The position numbers and the translations under genes are program-made. Positions 56,378 through 64,000 of a DNA stretch of 64,000 bases are shown piece after piece. Position 1 is the stretch's first letter; every line of letters begins with the position of its first letter. This DNA comes from Pseudoalteromonas rhizosphaerae (GTDB lineage: Bacteria > Pseudomonadota > Gammaproteobacteria > Enterobacterales > Alteromonadaceae), in contig NZ_CABVLM010000002.1 of the NCBI RefSeq assembly GCF_902498845.1, positions 403,063 to 467,062 of the forward strand. Direction: 5' to 3'. Under the pieces are notes generated by a model. The model was given only the letters and a program-made list of their open reading frames with translations, was not told the origin of the DNA and did not search any database.

Positions 56378-57397
56378 GCGTAAGCGTGATTTTGCGGTGT
56401 ACGCATTTTGTAATAACAAAAATTGGTTTTTACCAGAAAACCTTTCTTTAAGCATGACGTAAGCGGCTTGTGCCATAGCGCTTTTTTGATCAGGAGACTG
56501 TATTAAAAGTGCGTTAATACAATTTTGACACTCTTGTGCATCACCTGTTTTCATTAATAAGCCATTCGTATTATTTTTTATGATATTTGGGATGGCGCCA
56601 ACAGGACTGCTAATTACGATTTTATGGTGCGCCATGCTCTCAAGTAATGTCATGGGTAAACCTTCCTCTCTTGAGCAGATAAGCAACACATCGATTTGAT
56701 GCCAAATATCGTCGCGATTGGTTAAACCATGATAGTGTAAGTTTTCCAGTTGCGGGATGGTATTGCGCATCGGACCGTCACCAAAAAGGTGAAACATCAC
56801 ATTGTTACTGTTTTGCATACTTTCGGCTAAGGTATAAAAAATATCAGGAGCTTTTTCATACGATAACCGGCCAACAAATCCAATTCTAAGAGGGGATGAG
56901 GAAAAGTTAACCGTAGGTGGTTCTTTAATATCAATAAAGTTTTCTAGTAATGTGGCATTCTTAATTGTTTTGCTGATTTGCTCTGAGACTGCAAAGTTGG
57001 TTGATAAACATGAAAGCCACAGGTCTAGTTTGTTATATAGCCACATTTTACCTGTCCCAGCATCACCTGCGTGGTAAGTGCTGATACAATGTTTATGAGT
57101 AAGTTTACAGGCTAAACGGCCTAAAATACCCGCTTTATAACCATGGGTATGAATAACTGTATTGTCATCGTAGCGGCGCAATTGCTTAATTAAACTCGAA
57201 GGTGTGCCTTGCAGAAAATCATAGCGTATGCTTTGCTTATCAAGTAACGTATAAAAATCATTATTGCCATGATTTTTATAAAATAAAACAGAGCAAGAAA
57301 CGTTATTTTTACTGAGTAGTTTGTGTAGTTCCACGATGTGGGTTTCAATACCACCGATCATGGAAGAGTCAACAAACAAAATAATCTGGCAATTCAT
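56372..57397 (-). CDS. Family 4 glycosyltransferase
   Basis: 341 residues from ATG 57397, with GAGG 6 bases upstream. GT-B fold: LFVDSSMIGGIETHIVELHK (acceptor side), RIGFVGRLSYEKAPDIFYTL, and SREEGLPMTLLESMAHHKIV carrying EX7E. It is on the opposite strand between regulator genes, so it is transcribed separately from the main cluster. Its start region runs divergently into the HPt gene (22 bases apart). Confidence 0.88.
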   Translation of the reverse strand: MNCQIILFVDSSMIGGIETHIVELHKLLSKNNVSCSVLFYKNHGNNDFYTLLDKQSIRYDFLQGTPSSLIKQLRRYDDNTVIHTHGYKAGILGRLACKLTHKHCISTYHAGDAGTGKMWLYNKLDLWLSCLSTNFAVSEQISKTIKNATLLENFIDIKEPPTVNFSSSPLRIGFVGRLSYEKAPDIFYTLAESMQNSNNVMFHLFGDGPMRNTIPQLENLHYHGLTNRDDIWHQIDVLLICSREEGLPMTLLESMAHHKIVISSPVGAIPNIIKNNTNGLLMKTGDAQECQNCINALLIQSPDQKSAMAQAAYVMLKERFSGKNQFLLLQNAYTAKSRLRL

Positions 57398-57418
57398 AAC
57401 GAACCTCAAAAGAAAAAT

Positions 57419-57751
57419 ATGATAGATATATCTGTAATAGAACAGCTAAAATATGATGTTGGCGACAGCATGGCTATTGAGTTACTCAAAGTGTTTGTTG
57501 ACGAGTCTAAAAAATTAGTAGAACAAATGCTTAACTCAACCAACACTAATGATATAGAGCTTCATGCACATAGCTTAAAAAGCAGTAGCTATAGCTTTGG
57601 TGCAATACATCTAGCACAAACATGTCAGCTGATTGAGCAAAAAGTTAAGACCAATGGCTTAAACCCAGAAGTTAGGACTTTGTTAAAATTAGCTGACTCG
57701 CAAAGTAAAAAAACTTTTCAACAAATTAATCAATTAGTTAATAACGCTTAA
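57419..57751 (+). CDS. Free-standing HPt phosphotransfer protein
   Basis: 110 residues from the ATG at 57419. A single four-helix HPt domain with the phospho-histidine motif LHAHSLKSSSYSFGAIHLAQ. It probably passes phosphate from the hybrid kinase at 58790 to the SypG- and/or SypE-like receivers. V. fischeri SypF carries its HPt in the same chain. Weak ribosome-binding site (AAAAGA). Overlaps the convergent YvcK-like gene by 4 bases. Confidence 0.85.
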   Translation: MIDISVIEQLKYDVGDSMAIELLKVFVDESKKLVEQMLNSTNTNDIELHAHSLKSSSYSFGAIHLAQTCQLIEQKVKTNGLNPEVRTLLKLADSQSKKTFQQINQLVNNA

Positions 57752-58620
57752 GCGTGTTTTTCTGCATTAAAAGAGCTTTTTAATAATTCTGAAAATACAT
57801 TATTTAACTCATCGATATTATGTAAATGTTTACCCGTTTTATTGCATTTATTTCCGTGTTGCAAAATTTCCATAATCGCTGGAGGAGAAATACTTAAATC
57901 GTATATTTTAGCGCCGAGCGTTTTTTGTAACCAATCAATACCTGCACTATGAGTGTATTGCATTACACTGTTCTCTTGCGCTGTATTTTCAATAAATACA
58001 CGACACGCAGAGGTTTTTTGAATAGCGAGTGCAATATCGTCGATTAAAAAAGCGGGCATAATACTGGTTATGATACTGCCAGGGCCAATAATCACTAAGT
58101 CAGCATTTAAAATAGCTTCAACAGCGCCTGGTGATGCAGGTACTTTTTTAGATAAATATACTTTCTCAGGTAGTAAATTTAAGGCATCTATCGCACACTC
58201 ACCAAACACTTTTTCACCGTTATCAAGCTCAGCGACTAAGTCTGTTGGTATATCAGACATGGGTAAAACGGTTTCACAATTACCAAGTAGTTTATTAAAG
58301 CATGCAATAGCCTGAGTAGGAGAGGCCATAACTTGAGTCAAACCTAAAAGAGTTAAATTACCTAAGCTGTGACCTTCAATATCGCCGCTCGTAAATCTGT
58401 GTTCATACACAGAATGAGCAATTGAACCTTCACCCGCTAGTTGAACACAGCAACGGCGAATATCACCAAGGGCGATGCAATTTTGTGCTTCTCTAATCCT
58501 ACCCGTACTGCCGCCATTATCGGTGGTTGCAACGATTGCTGTTAAGTTATTACACAAAGGTTTTATTGCGCTTAAAACTTGTGCCAATCCGTGCCCACCG
58601 CCTATGCAAACTATTTTCAT
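57748..58620 (-). CDS. YvcK/CofD-like protein (gluconeogenesis factor family)
   Basis: 290 residues from ATG 58620, with AAGG 7 bases upstream. It opens MKIVCIGGGHGLAQVLSAIK and has TDNGGSTGRIREAQ, NLTLLGLTQ and the LVIIGPGSIITSIMPAFLI motif typical of YvcK/YbhK. Bacillus YvcK binds UDP-sugars and links central carbon to wall synthesis. It lies among the regulators of an exopolysaccharide locus, on the opposite strand. A role in UDP-sugar sensing is possible but unproven; it could be an ordinary ybhK homologue. Confidence 0.85.
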   Translation of the reverse strand: MKIVCIGGGHGLAQVLSAIKPLCNNLTAIVATTDNGGSTGRIREAQNCIALGDIRRCCVQLAGEGSIAHSVYEHRFTSGDIEGHSLGNLTLLGLTQVMASPTQAIACFNKLLGNCETVLPMSDIPTDLVAELDNGEKVFGECAIDALNLLPEKVYLSKKVPASPGAVEAILNADLVIIGPGSIITSIMPAFLIDDIALAIQKTSACRVFIENTAQENSVMQYTHSAGIDWLQKTLGAKIYDLSISPPAIMEILQHGNKCNKTGKHLHNIDELNNVFSELLKSSFNAEKHA

Positions 58621-58789
58621 CGTTTTGCCTTGGTGTTTGTTATTTACATTAATTAAGCAGAAATCATTCCACTCTAGCAAAAAAAATAACTCAATGATTT
58701 ATATTGAATTTTGTTCTATATTAAATAGTCATGTCATCGGCTTAAGTTTTTTTTGCAAAACGCGATGCATTTTAAGTGGGGAAACCGGT

Positions 58790-60787
58790 ATGCAAAATAG
58801 TGATTTAATTACTGTTAGTGAATTACAAAGGCAGTTAGAGTCATTATCTCAATGTAATGATGAAATTGATATTTTAGCGACTATCTCCGCTTTTTTGCAG
58901 CCGTTGCTTCATTATCAAAATTGTATAATCCTACAAAAAATTGATAAGCATTATCAAACTATAGGCACTAGCAATATTGATTTTTATGATCAGAAATGGC
59001 CGCATTGCAGATTGTTTTTACAGGTATTAAAAAATAGCTATGCGTTTTGTAACAATCCGTCAGAAGAGCTCGAATTTAATTTTTTAGAGGGCAATGCCAA
59101 AACTGCACTTAAAGCGTCTTTATTGATCAGTGTTAGCACCTCCAATGAGCAAGGCATATTTATTTTTACTAATGTAGACATAAATGGGGGCAGTGACGTT
59201 GTAGGTTCAGATCTTATAAAGCTGTTTTTTCAACAGGCGTTCTATGCTTTTTTGAACTTAATGAAGTTACACGCTCAAACTCACCAATCTATTTTACTGC
59301 TTGATAAATTTTCTCAACTCTCTAGTTTATTTAAAGAGCTTGCTAGTGAGTGGTTTTGGCGCACAGATCTTAATATGACGTTTATTAGCGTTAATAATAT
59401 TGAAAGCGAAAATAACACTTACGCCCAACTTTTTATTAATAAAAAAATTGATAATTTACTCACTATTAATGAGCGAAAAAACACACTGAAATGGCAGCAA
59501 TTCTCAGCTTTACTTGCAGAGTATGACGATTTTAGTGGTTTTGAATTTGAAGTTTATGCAGCTAAGCCCCTTTGGGTATCTCTTAATGGCAAATCACAGT
59601 TTGACGATCAGGGAAATTTTATTGGTTATTTAGGGATTGCCAAAGATATTACTTTTTCAAAAGAGCGAGAGGCCGCACTTGAAAGTGAAAAATTAAAAGC
59701 TGAAGAGGCCAGTCAAACCAAGTCAAAGTTTTTAACGATCATGTCACACGAGATCCGTACTCCAATGAATGCGATTATGGGGATGATAGAGTTATTACTG
59801 GATACTGAGCTCACTAAAGAACAACGACAGTGGCTGGACTATGCTAATTCAAGCGCTGATATTCTATATGGCCTAATCACTGATGTGCTTGATTTTTCAA
59901 AAATCGAATCAGGAACAATTTTATTGGTTAATAAACCTCTTAATGTAAAATTATTAATAGAGAATATAGTAGGGCAGTTACACATAATAGAAGATAGTGA
60001 CGATATTATCTTCTCAGTATCAATAAGTGACGATATACCTACCTTTATAATGGGAGATGAGTTTAGATTAGGGCAAATCCTCTTTAATATTATTGGAAAT
60101 GCATTCAAATTTACGCGCTCTGGACGTATTTTATTATGCGTAAGTATTGTTGATGGAAAGCTTAACTTTACTGTCCAAGACTCTGGTGTTGGTATCGCAA
60201 AAAAAGATTTGGTTTTTATATTTCAGCCTTTCAGGCAAGTTAACGATGGCATTAACAGAAAGAATGAAGGAGTTGGTCTTGGGTTAAGTATTTCAAAAAA
60301 CCTAATTGAGTTAATGGGGGGCTCAATTACTGTTGATACGCAACTTGGGCTTGGCAGTACTTTTACTATTTTAATTCCATTTGCAGAAGCACCTATTAGT
60401 GAAATGAAGCCTGAACTATCTGCAGAGTATCCTGTTTTATCGGTCCTCGTTGCGGAAGACAACAAAACCAATCAGGTATTAATTAAAGCGTTCTTACAAA
60501 AATTAAATCATAAAGTGACAATAGCCAATGATGGCGCCGAAGCGATTGAATTTATGAAGCTCAAACAATTTGATTTAATTTTAATGGATATTATGATGCC
60601 AACGATGGATGGGTTAACTGCTACACAATACATACGTAATGAATTATTAAGCGATATTCCTATTTACGCTCTCACCGCCAATGCCGCAACCGACGATAAA
60701 GCATCGTGCTTTAAAGTCGGCATAAATAAAGTCCTGACCAAACCAATTAAGTTTGAGACCCTAAAAGCATCTTTAAACTCGCTGTAG
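58790..60787 (+). CDS. Cytoplasmic hybrid histidine kinase with GAF/PAS-like sensor and receiver
   Basis: 665 residues from the ATG at 58790, with GGGGA 7 bases upstream. No TM segment. A GAF-like region (about 15-170), a PAS-like region (about 185-300), HisKA with FLTIMSHEIRTPMNAIMGM (H near 322), HATPase with NIIGNAFKFTRSG and GVGLGLSISKNLIELMGG, and a C-terminal receiver (about 550-665; D in LILMDIMMPTMDG). It is a plausible functional replacement for the SypF/RscS inputs, signalling through the HPt protein. The cognate receiver is inferred. Confidence 0.88.
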   Translation: MQNSDLITVSELQRQLESLSQCNDEIDILATISAFLQPLLHYQNCIILQKIDKHYQTIGTSNIDFYDQKWPHCRLFLQVLKNSYAFCNNPSEELEFNFLEGNAKTALKASLLISVSTSNEQGIFIFTNVDINGGSDVVGSDLIKLFFQQAFYAFLNLMKLHAQTHQSILLLDKFSQLSSLFKELASEWFWRTDLNMTFISVNNIESENNTYAQLFINKKIDNLLTINERKNTLKWQQFSALLAEYDDFSGFEFEVYAAKPLWVSLNGKSQFDDQGNFIGYLGIAKDITFSKEREAALESEKLKAEEASQTKSKFLTIMSHEIRTPMNAIMGMIELLLDTELTKEQRQWLDYANSSADILYGLITDVLDFSKIESGTILLVNKPLNVKLLIENIVGQLHIIEDSDDIIFSVSISDDIPTFIMGDEFRLGQILFNIIGNAFKFTRSGRILLCVSIVDGKLNFTVQDSGVGIAKKDLVFIFQPFRQVNDGINRKNEGVGLGLSISKNLIELMGGSITVDTQLGLGSTFTILIPFAEAPISEMKPELSAEYPVLSVLVAEDNKTNQVLIKAFLQKLNHKVTIANDGAEAIEFMKLKQFDLILMDIMMPTMDGLTATQYIRNELLSDIPIYALTANAATDDKASCFKVGINKVLTKPIKFETLKASLNSL

Positions 60788-60810
60788 TGCGCATAAATAA
60801 CAACAGATTA

Positions 60811-60847
60811 AAAAAGGCCGTAATGAGTTTAAATTACGGCCTTTTTT
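60811..60847. terminator. Bidirectional terminator, hybrid kinase / yicC
   Basis: A perfect 14-bp stem (AAAAAGGCCGTAAT) with an A-run before and T-run after, between convergent genes. Confidence 0.93.
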
Positions 60848-60854
60848 AATTTTG

Positions 60855-61715
60855 TTATTCTATATTCTGGATCTGCTCACGCATTTGCTCTATCAATACT
60901 TTAAGCTCAACCGCAGCATTGGTGATGTCGCTATTGATTGATTTAGAGGCGAGGGTGTTTGCTTCGCGGTTAAACTCTTGCATCATGAAATCTAAACGAC
61001 GACCACAAGCGCCACCTTTTTTAAGGATTTTTTTAGTTTCTTTGACATGAGATTTTAAACGGTCTAGTTCTTCAGCTACGTCTTGTTTTTGTGCAAGGTA
61101 GATGAGCTCTTGCTCAAGGCGAGCTTCGTCAATATTTGCAGTTAAATCTTCTAATTTTTGTGCTAATTTTTCACGCTGCCATTTGGCAATTTCTGGCATG
61201 TGAGTTTCAACTATCGCTACTTGCTCTAAAATAGCATCAAGACGAGTGGCTATCATTTCTTCAAGATTAGCGCCTTCATCGCCACGTGCAGATTTAAAAT
61301 CTTCAATCACTTGATCAAAACCAGCAATGAGTGCGGTGTTAACGCTATCCATATCTAGCTCTTCAGCTTCCATAACACCAGGCCAACGTAAGATGTCGAC
61401 AGGATTAATATCGCCATTACTTTGTTGTTGCACCCATTTGGCGCTATTGATCAGTTGTGCAGCCAACGCCTCATTAATTGAAAGTTCACCAACATGGGCT
61501 GGGTTTGCCACAAACTTTAAGAACACTTCAACCTTGCCGCGTTGTAAATGTTTACGTAGGCGCTCACGGATCACCGGCTCCATGCCACGAAATTGCTCAG
61601 GTGCGCGAATAAAGGTTTCAAGGTAGCGTTGGTTAACTGAACGAACTTCCCACGTGCCAGTGCCCCAATCGCCTTTTATTTCGCGACGCGCGTAAGCAGT
61701 CATACTGTGGATCAT
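60855..61715 (-). CDS. yicC: YicC-family endoribonuclease
   Basis: 286 residues from ATG 61715, with AGGAAA upstream; E. coli YicC has 287. Opening MIHSMTAYARREIKGDWGTG and VRSVNQRYLETFIRAPEQFR; C-terminal DUF1732 part with KKGGACGRRLDFMMQEFNRE. E. coli YicC is an endoribonuclease linked to degradation of the small RNA RyhB. It is divergent from rph, as in E. coli. Confidence 0.95.
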   Translation of the reverse strand: MIHSMTAYARREIKGDWGTGTWEVRSVNQRYLETFIRAPEQFRGMEPVIRERLRKHLQRGKVEVFLKFVANPAHVGELSINEALAAQLINSAKWVQQQSNGDINPVDILRWPGVMEAEELDMDSVNTALIAGFDQVIEDFKSARGDEGANLEEMIATRLDAILEQVAIVETHMPEIAKWQREKLAQKLEDLTANIDEARLEQELIYLAQKQDVAEELDRLKSHVKETKKILKKGGACGRRLDFMMQEFNREANTLASKSINSDITNAAVELKVLIEQMREQIQNIE

Positions 61716-61857
61716 GGATGGTTTCCTAGTTTTATTAAACAATATTAAAAGTGATTATACCGTAACACTGGTTAAGCTCTAGCGGAAATTTTTGTTGCTG
61801 CGAATTTTACAATTTGCTTTTGTTTAAATCAGCATGGCATCTACAGCTATATATACA

Positions 61858-61863
61858 TATAAT
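61858..61863 (+). promoter_or_regulatory. Possible -10 element of the rph-pyrE promoter
   Basis: TATAAT about 30 bases before the rph start. The -35 region is weak (TGGCAT at 17 bases). Confidence 0.4.
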
Positions 61864-61893
61864 GTGGGAAATTCTGAATTAAGGGGATCGTGA

Positions 61894-62607
61894 ATGCGTC
61901 CAAGCGAAAGAACACCTAACCAAATTAGACCGGTTACATTTACACGTAATTACACTTTGCATGCTGAAGGCTCTGTGTTGGTTGAGTTTGGTAACACAAA
62001 AGTACTTTGTACAGCCACTGTTGAATCAGGTGTACCGCGTTTTATGAAAGGCCAAGGTAAAGGCTGGATCACAGCTGAGTACGGTATGTTACCGCGCTCT
62101 ACCCATACCCGAAATGGCCGTGAAGCGGCGCGTGGCAAGCAAAGCGGTCGTACTATGGAAATTCAACGTTTAATTGCACGCGCACTTCGTGCCGCAGTTG
62201 ATTTAAAAGCGTTAGGCGAAAATACCATTACTATTGATTGTGATGTTATTCAAGCTGATGGCGGAACTCGTACTGCATCAATCAGTGGTGCTTGTGTTGC
62301 TCTAGTCGATGCGTTAACACATATGCGTAGCAAGGGGATGATCAATTCAAATCCTCTTAAATTTATGATTGCAGCTATTTCGGTAGGTATTTATAAAGGC
62401 CAAGCTATTAGCGATTTAGAATATTTAGAAGATTCTGACGCTGAAACAGATATGAACGTAATTCTGACCGAAACAGGTAAAATTATTGAAGTGCAGGGTA
62501 CAGCCGAGGGCGAACCTTTCTCGTTTGATGAGCTTGATGAATTACTCACTCTTGCGAAGCATTCAATCCGCGAAATCATTGACGTTCAGAAGCAAGCACT
62601 AGCTTAA
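61894..62607 (+). CDS. rph: Ribonuclease PH
   Basis: 237 residues, E. coli length 238. Phosphorolytic exoribonuclease of tRNA 3' ends. [20 protein letters not shown] at the N-terminus, [20 protein letters not shown] and [20 protein letters not shown]. All family motifs intact, unlike the frameshifted rph of E. coli K-12. Precedes pyrE by 20 bases. Confidence 0.97.
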   Translation: MRPSERTPNQIRPVTFTRNYTLHAEGSVLVEFGNTKVLCTATVESGVPRFMKGQGKGWITAEYGMLPRSTHTRNGREAARGKQSGRTMEIQRLIARALRAAVDLKALGENTITIDCDVIQADGGTRTASISGACVALVDALTHMRSKGMINSNPLKFMIAAISVGIYKGQAISDLEYLEDSDAETDMNVILTETGKIIEVQGTAEGEPFSFDELDELLTLAKHSIREIIDVQKQALA

Positions 62608-62627
62608 TAAGTAATAGGTTTATAGTA

Positions 62628-63272
62628 ATGAAAGATTATCAAATAGAGTTTATTGAATTCGCCTTAGAAAAACAGGTGTTAAAGTTTGGTGAGTTTACTT
62701 TAAAGTCTGGCCGTACTAGCCCTTACTTCTTTAATGCGGGGTTGTTTAATACAGGTCGTGACCTTGCACGTCTTGGTCGTTTTTATGCTGCCGCCCTTGA
62801 AGATGCAGGCATTGAATATGATGTTTTATTCGGTCCTGCTTATAAAGGTATTCCAATTGCAACAACTACCGCAGTAGCACTTGCAGATCATCACAATAAA
62901 GATGTGCCTTATTGCTTTAACCGTAAAGAGAAGAAAGCACACGGTGAAGGCGGCACATTAGTAGGCTCTGAGCTAAAAGGCAAAATCATGTTAGTAGATG
63001 ACGTGATCACTGCTGGCACAGCAATTCGTGAGTCTATGGAAATTATTGCAGAAAATGGTGCGGATCTAAGTGGTGTCTTGATAGCTCTTGATCGTCAAGA
63101 AAAAGGCAAAGCTGAACTGTCTGCAATTCAAGAAGTAGAACGTGACTTTAATACTAAAGTAGTTTCAATAGTAAAACTTGCAGATTTAATTAGCTACCTT
63201 GAAACTAAAGGTACTATGAACGAGCATCTTGCATCAGTAAAAGCTTATCGTGAGCAATATGGTATAGCTTAA
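62628..63272 (+). CDS. pyrE: Orotate phosphoribosyltransferase
   Basis: 214 residues. [20 protein letters not shown] near the start and the PRPP-binding motif [18 protein letters not shown]. It makes OMP from orotate in pyrimidine synthesis. rph-pyrE is the usual operon. Confidence 0.97.
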   Translation: MKDYQIEFIEFALEKQVLKFGEFTLKSGRTSPYFFNAGLFNTGRDLARLGRFYAAALEDAGIEYDVLFGPAYKGIPIATTTAVALADHHNKDVPYCFNRKEKKAHGEGGTLVGSELKGKIMLVDDVITAGTAIRESMEIIAENGADLSGVLIALDRQEKGKAELSAIQEVERDFNTKVVSIVKLADLISYLETKGTMNEHLASVKAYREQYGIA

Positions 63273-63298
63273 CCTAAGTATACTTAAAGCTATTCAAC

Positions 63299-63327
63299 AA
63301 AAGCCCGATGATTTTCATCGGGCTTTT
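63299..63327 (+). terminator. Terminator of rph-pyrE
   Basis: A perfect 13-bp stem (AAAAGCCCGATGA) with a 3-base loop and T-run. Confidence 0.95.
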
Positions 63328-63440
63328 GCGTTTTATAACCGTATAAAGTTATTTTGAAGTTAAAAAAGTATCTCTTTTGTAGGGTTTGGCTTGAATTTTG
63401 AACGAACAGCACTTTATTTCAAGTTTTCTTTAAAAAACGC

Positions 63441-63468
63441 TTGCGTAAAATTCACCGCGCCCTATAAT
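63441..63468 (+). promoter_or_regulatory. rRNA operon upstream promoter
   Basis: TTGCGT at 63441-63446 and TATAAT at 63463-63468, spacer 16. A GC-rich discriminator (GCGACCCC) follows, as in stringently controlled promoters. Confidence 0.8.
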
Positions 63469-63574
63469 GCGACCCCACTGAGACGGGGAACGCCAACGCA
63501 TAGCGAAGCACGAGCTACTCAGTGAGTTGAGTAAAACTTAAGTTTAGATTTTTAAGAAAATTTAAAATTAAGTG

Positions 63575-63602
63575 TTGACAAAAAAATAGGAAAGCGTAAT
63601 AT
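63575..63602 (+). promoter_or_regulatory. rRNA operon proximal promoter with UP-like element
   Basis: TTGACA at 63575-63580 and TAATAT at 63597-63602, spacer 16, with GC-rich discriminator GCGCAGCCC. The A/T-rich stretch 63535-63574 is a good UP element. Confidence 0.88.
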
Positions 63603-63641
63603 GCGCAGCCCTAGCGAGATAAAGTTTGACTTTAACCGCAA

Positions 63642-63653
63642 CGTTCTTTAACA
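63642..63653 (+). promoter_or_regulatory. boxA-like antitermination element in rRNA leader
   Basis: CGTTCTTTAACA, close to the E. coli rrn boxA TGCTCTTTAACA. GTGTGGGCACTCG, also common in rrn leaders, follows downstream. Confidence 0.75.
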
Positions 63654-63883
63654 ATATAAAGCAATCATCTGTGTGGGCACTCGTACAGATTGAGTTCTAA
63701 CAGCCAAGCTTAGTTCGCTAAGCAAGGCAAAAAATTTAGAGTCTCAATGTGATTTCTCGAAAGAGAAGCTGAGTGACCAACAGAAGTAACTTATTTATAA
63801 GTTGCTTCGGCACAGTCAATTCAATATCGAAAGATATTAAATAAATTCAGAATTCATTGAGCTGTCGAAAGACAAAAAACTTT

Positions 63884-64000
63884 TAATTGAAGAGTTTGAT
63901 CATGGCTCAGATTGAACGCTGGCGGCAGGCCTAACACATGCAAGTCGAGCGGTAACAGAGAGTAGCTTGCTACTTTGCTGACGAGCGGCGGACGGGTGAG
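63884..64000 (+). rRNA. rrs: 16S ribosomal RNA, 5' end (runs off the window)
   Basis: TTGAAGAGTTTGATCATGGC opens the gene, then ATTGAACGCTGGCGGCAGGC and the hypervariable V1 helix GAGTAGCTTGCTAC. About 115 bases are present. The V1 sequence looks like Pseudoalteromonas to me. Confidence 0.97.

Noticed and set aside
58475..58789. An N-terminal extension of the hybrid kinase starting at 58475.
   Set aside because: It would overlap the 5' part of the YvcK-like gene on the other strand. The ATG at 58790 has a good GGGGA site and begins the protein-like region.
33921..60787. PEP-CTERM/exosortase exopolysaccharide system, which also uses a sigma-54 response regulator and histidine kinase.
   Set aside because: No exosortase-like membrane protein and no PEP-CTERM tail on any exported protein here. 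STAS, RsbW-REC-PP2C and OmpA genes point to syp instead.
1..64000. CRISPR arrays, insertion sequences, prophage, toxin-antitoxin pairs.
   Set aside because: No regularly spaced direct repeats, transposase, integrase or phage structural genes were seen on either strand.

Overview
The window is a chromosomal segment of a marine gammaproteobacterium, most likely Pseudoalteromonas or a close relative. The start of a 16S rRNA gene at the right end looks like that genus to me. The housekeeping genes are of the gammaproteobacterial type in length and neighbourhood (dnaB-alr, rimK, recQ-yigI-rarD, maoP/hdfR, trmH-recG, asnC/asnA, spoT-rpoZ-gmk, yicC/rph-pyrE), and base composition is AT-rich. I see no insertion sequence, prophage or CRISPR array.

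Left part (1-33.7 kb), mostly core genes. After a truncated unknown ORF come an ECF sigma factor, a probable membrane-anchored anti-sigma factor and a DUF4097 protein. dnaB-alr, a probable vitamin B1 salvage trio (thiamine-binding YkoF-like protein, PnuC transporter, small-molecule kinase), tRNA-Arg(CCG) and an orphan sensor kinase follow. Next are zntB, a rimB-like/rimK/M14-peptidase operon, a small MscS-type channel, a BamA/TamA-like outer-membrane protein, recQ, yigI, rarD, a double-receiver diguanylate cyclase, the divergent maoP/hdfR pair, a porin, recG and trmH, asnC/asnA, a FapA-like protein, ridA, spoT, rpoZ and gmk.

Middle part (33.7-60.8 kb), the notable region. It is a large exopolysaccharide locus whose gene content and order closely match the syp (symbiosis polysaccharide) locus of Vibrio fischeri and the rbd locus of V. 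vulnificus. It holds a flippase, polymerase/ligase, acyltransferase, glycosyltransferases, a Wzz-like chain-length protein and a GT2-sugar transferase fusion. These are followed by a STAS protein (SypA), an OmpA lipoprotein (SypB), an SLBB export protein (SypC), a CpsD-like protein (SypD), an RsbW-REC-PP2C regulator (SypE) and a sigma-54 activator (SypG). A free-standing HPt protein and a hybrid histidine kinase together could replace SypF. A YvcK-like protein and one more glycosyltransferase are interleaved on the other strand.

Five sigma-54 promoter-like sequences, all with exact -24/-12 spacing, precede the transcription units. A recurring palindrome, TTGCA-N3-TGCAA, sits near all of them. 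This supports one regulon run by the SypG-like activator. It also appears to include an LruC-domain secreted protein and a lipoprotein at 34-36.7 kb, outside the classical locus; these are candidate matrix or surface proteins.

Right part (60.8-64 kb): yicC and rph-pyrE, then tandem rRNA promoters, a leader with a boxA-like sequence and the first ~115 bases of 16S rRNA.

All functional calls come from reading the sequence; no database search was run.
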